NCBI GenBank assembly: GCA_012514965.1
Contig: JAAYZH010000148.1
Coordinates: 1-6,495, forward strand
Direction: 5' to 3'
DNA: 6,495 nucleotides
Source of the DNA: Clostridiaceae bacterium
GTDB lineage: Bacteria; Bacillota; Clostridia; Saccharofermentanales; Fastidiosipilaceae
Part shown: positions 6,026 to 6,495 of the stretch, piece after piece
How positions within the stretch are numbered: position 1 is the first letter of the stretch
Layout of the letters: every line of letters starts with the position of its first letter
The notes under the pieces: model-generated
The model's input: the letters and a program-made list of their open reading frames with translations, nothing else
Database searches by the model: none
Told to the model about the DNA's origin: nothing
Made by a program: the position numbers and the translations under genes

Positions 6026-6495
6026 CAGAGTCAGCGGCTTCGTCCAGCCCTGCGGCATCAGGCTCCGGCGATCCTGGTAGAACAATCGTCCGATCGCGGC
6101 CCCGATCAGGAACATGCCAAACCACGGGAAGAGCGGCAGGTAATCCGCCATACCGGGAAGGTCACGCGAATAGAGGCCAATAAACATCAGGTAGTCGTGT
6201 TCGAGATACGGAGACTTCGCCACCGCTGATCCCAAATAGAGAAAGATGATGCCCAATACCAGAAGTAACAGGCTGCGCCAGTCCTTGCCCTCAGTCTGCG
6301 TCTGCTTCTTCTCGCCTCGTGTCACAAGTGAGTAGAACAGAATTCCCAGAGCAAGAAGGTGGAAGACGTTAAAGTACACGTGCATTTCCATTTGGCCAAA
6401 ATATGACACAAGCTCCATCGCCAGACTGAACGAGATCGCGAAAGCCAGAAGCCGGAGACCCCGCTTGAAATTATCACGCGAGAAGGTGGAGCTTA
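5987..6495 (-). CDS. DUF1624 / HGSNAT-like membrane acyltransferase, partial and probably frameshifted
   Basis: The frame is open from the right edge, with no start codon needed inside the window, to a TGA at 5989-5987. The protein is a multi-pass membrane protein of the DUF1624 / heparan-alpha-glucosaminide N-acetyltransferase-like family, whose animal member acetylates sugars across a membrane; the bacterial substrate is unknown. Reading in from the edge, FKRGLRLLAFAISFSLAMEL, YFNVFHLLALGILFYSLV, LLLLVLGIIFLYLGSAV and YLPLFPWFGMFLIGAAIGRL give four likely membrane helices; 'YFNVFHLL' and 'DYLPLFPWFGMFLIG' are typical of the family. The expected final segment with GRHxLxxYxxHQP is missing from this frame and appears in the next one, so the last eleven or so residues after Trp (codon 6025-6023) are probably out-of-frame reading. 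An ATG at 6418 exists but is internal, since homology continues upstream of it. Family call is good; intactness is doubtful. Confidence 0.8.
   Translation of the reverse strand, partial: SSTFSRDNFKRGLRLLAFAISFSLAMELVSYFGQMEMHVYFNVFHLLALGILFYSLVTRGEKKQTQTEGKDWRSLLLLVLGIIFLYLGSAVAKSPYLEHDYLMFIGLYSRDLPGMADYLPLFPWFGMFLIGAAIGRLFYQDRRSLMPQGWTKPLTLWAALCSSWGATL

Overview
All genes in this window lie on the minus strand, so the order of transcription runs from high to low coordinates. The set of genes (HemZ-type radical SAM protein, DUF3810 membrane protein, clostridial-style Ppx/GppA with a C-terminal HD-like domain, Ppk1), the clear Shine-Dalgarno sites and the tight packing suggest an anaerobic Firmicute of class Clostridia with roughly balanced GC content. 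This is inferred from gene families; I cannot name a genus.

Layout in transcription order. (1) 6495-5913: the 3' part of a gene for a multi-pass membrane protein of the DUF1624 / HGSNAT-like acyltransferase family. It is cut by the window edge and appears broken by a one-base frameshift near 6022-6024, which puts its conserved last helix out of frame. (2) 5877-4714: a DUF3810 membrane protein with an HEVAH zinc-peptidase-like motif. (3) 4714-3212: hemZ, sharing one base with the DUF3810 gene in a TAATG stop/start junction. (4) After a 49-base gap that holds a plausible promoter, 3162-2569: a shikimate-kinase-like P-loop kinase. (5) 2597-1053: a Ppx/GppA-family phosphatase overlapping the kinase gene by 29 bases. 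(6) 1040 to the left edge: the N-terminal part of polyphosphate kinase Ppk1, 12 bases after the ppx stop.

There are thus probably two transcription units: acyltransferase-like / DUF3810 / hemZ, and kinase / ppx / ppk1. The second pairs a polyphosphate synthase with a candidate polyphosphate (or pppGpp) phosphatase and so looks like a polyphosphate-turnover operon. The kinase in front of it lacks two residues expected of a true shikimate kinase, so its substrate is open.

I found no RNA genes, mobile elements, CRISPR arrays, long repeats or convincing terminators. The window is dense with genes: the longest stretch without one is 49 bases. I see no clear new system; the points most worth a second look are the altered active sites of the kinase and of Ppx, and the frameshift.
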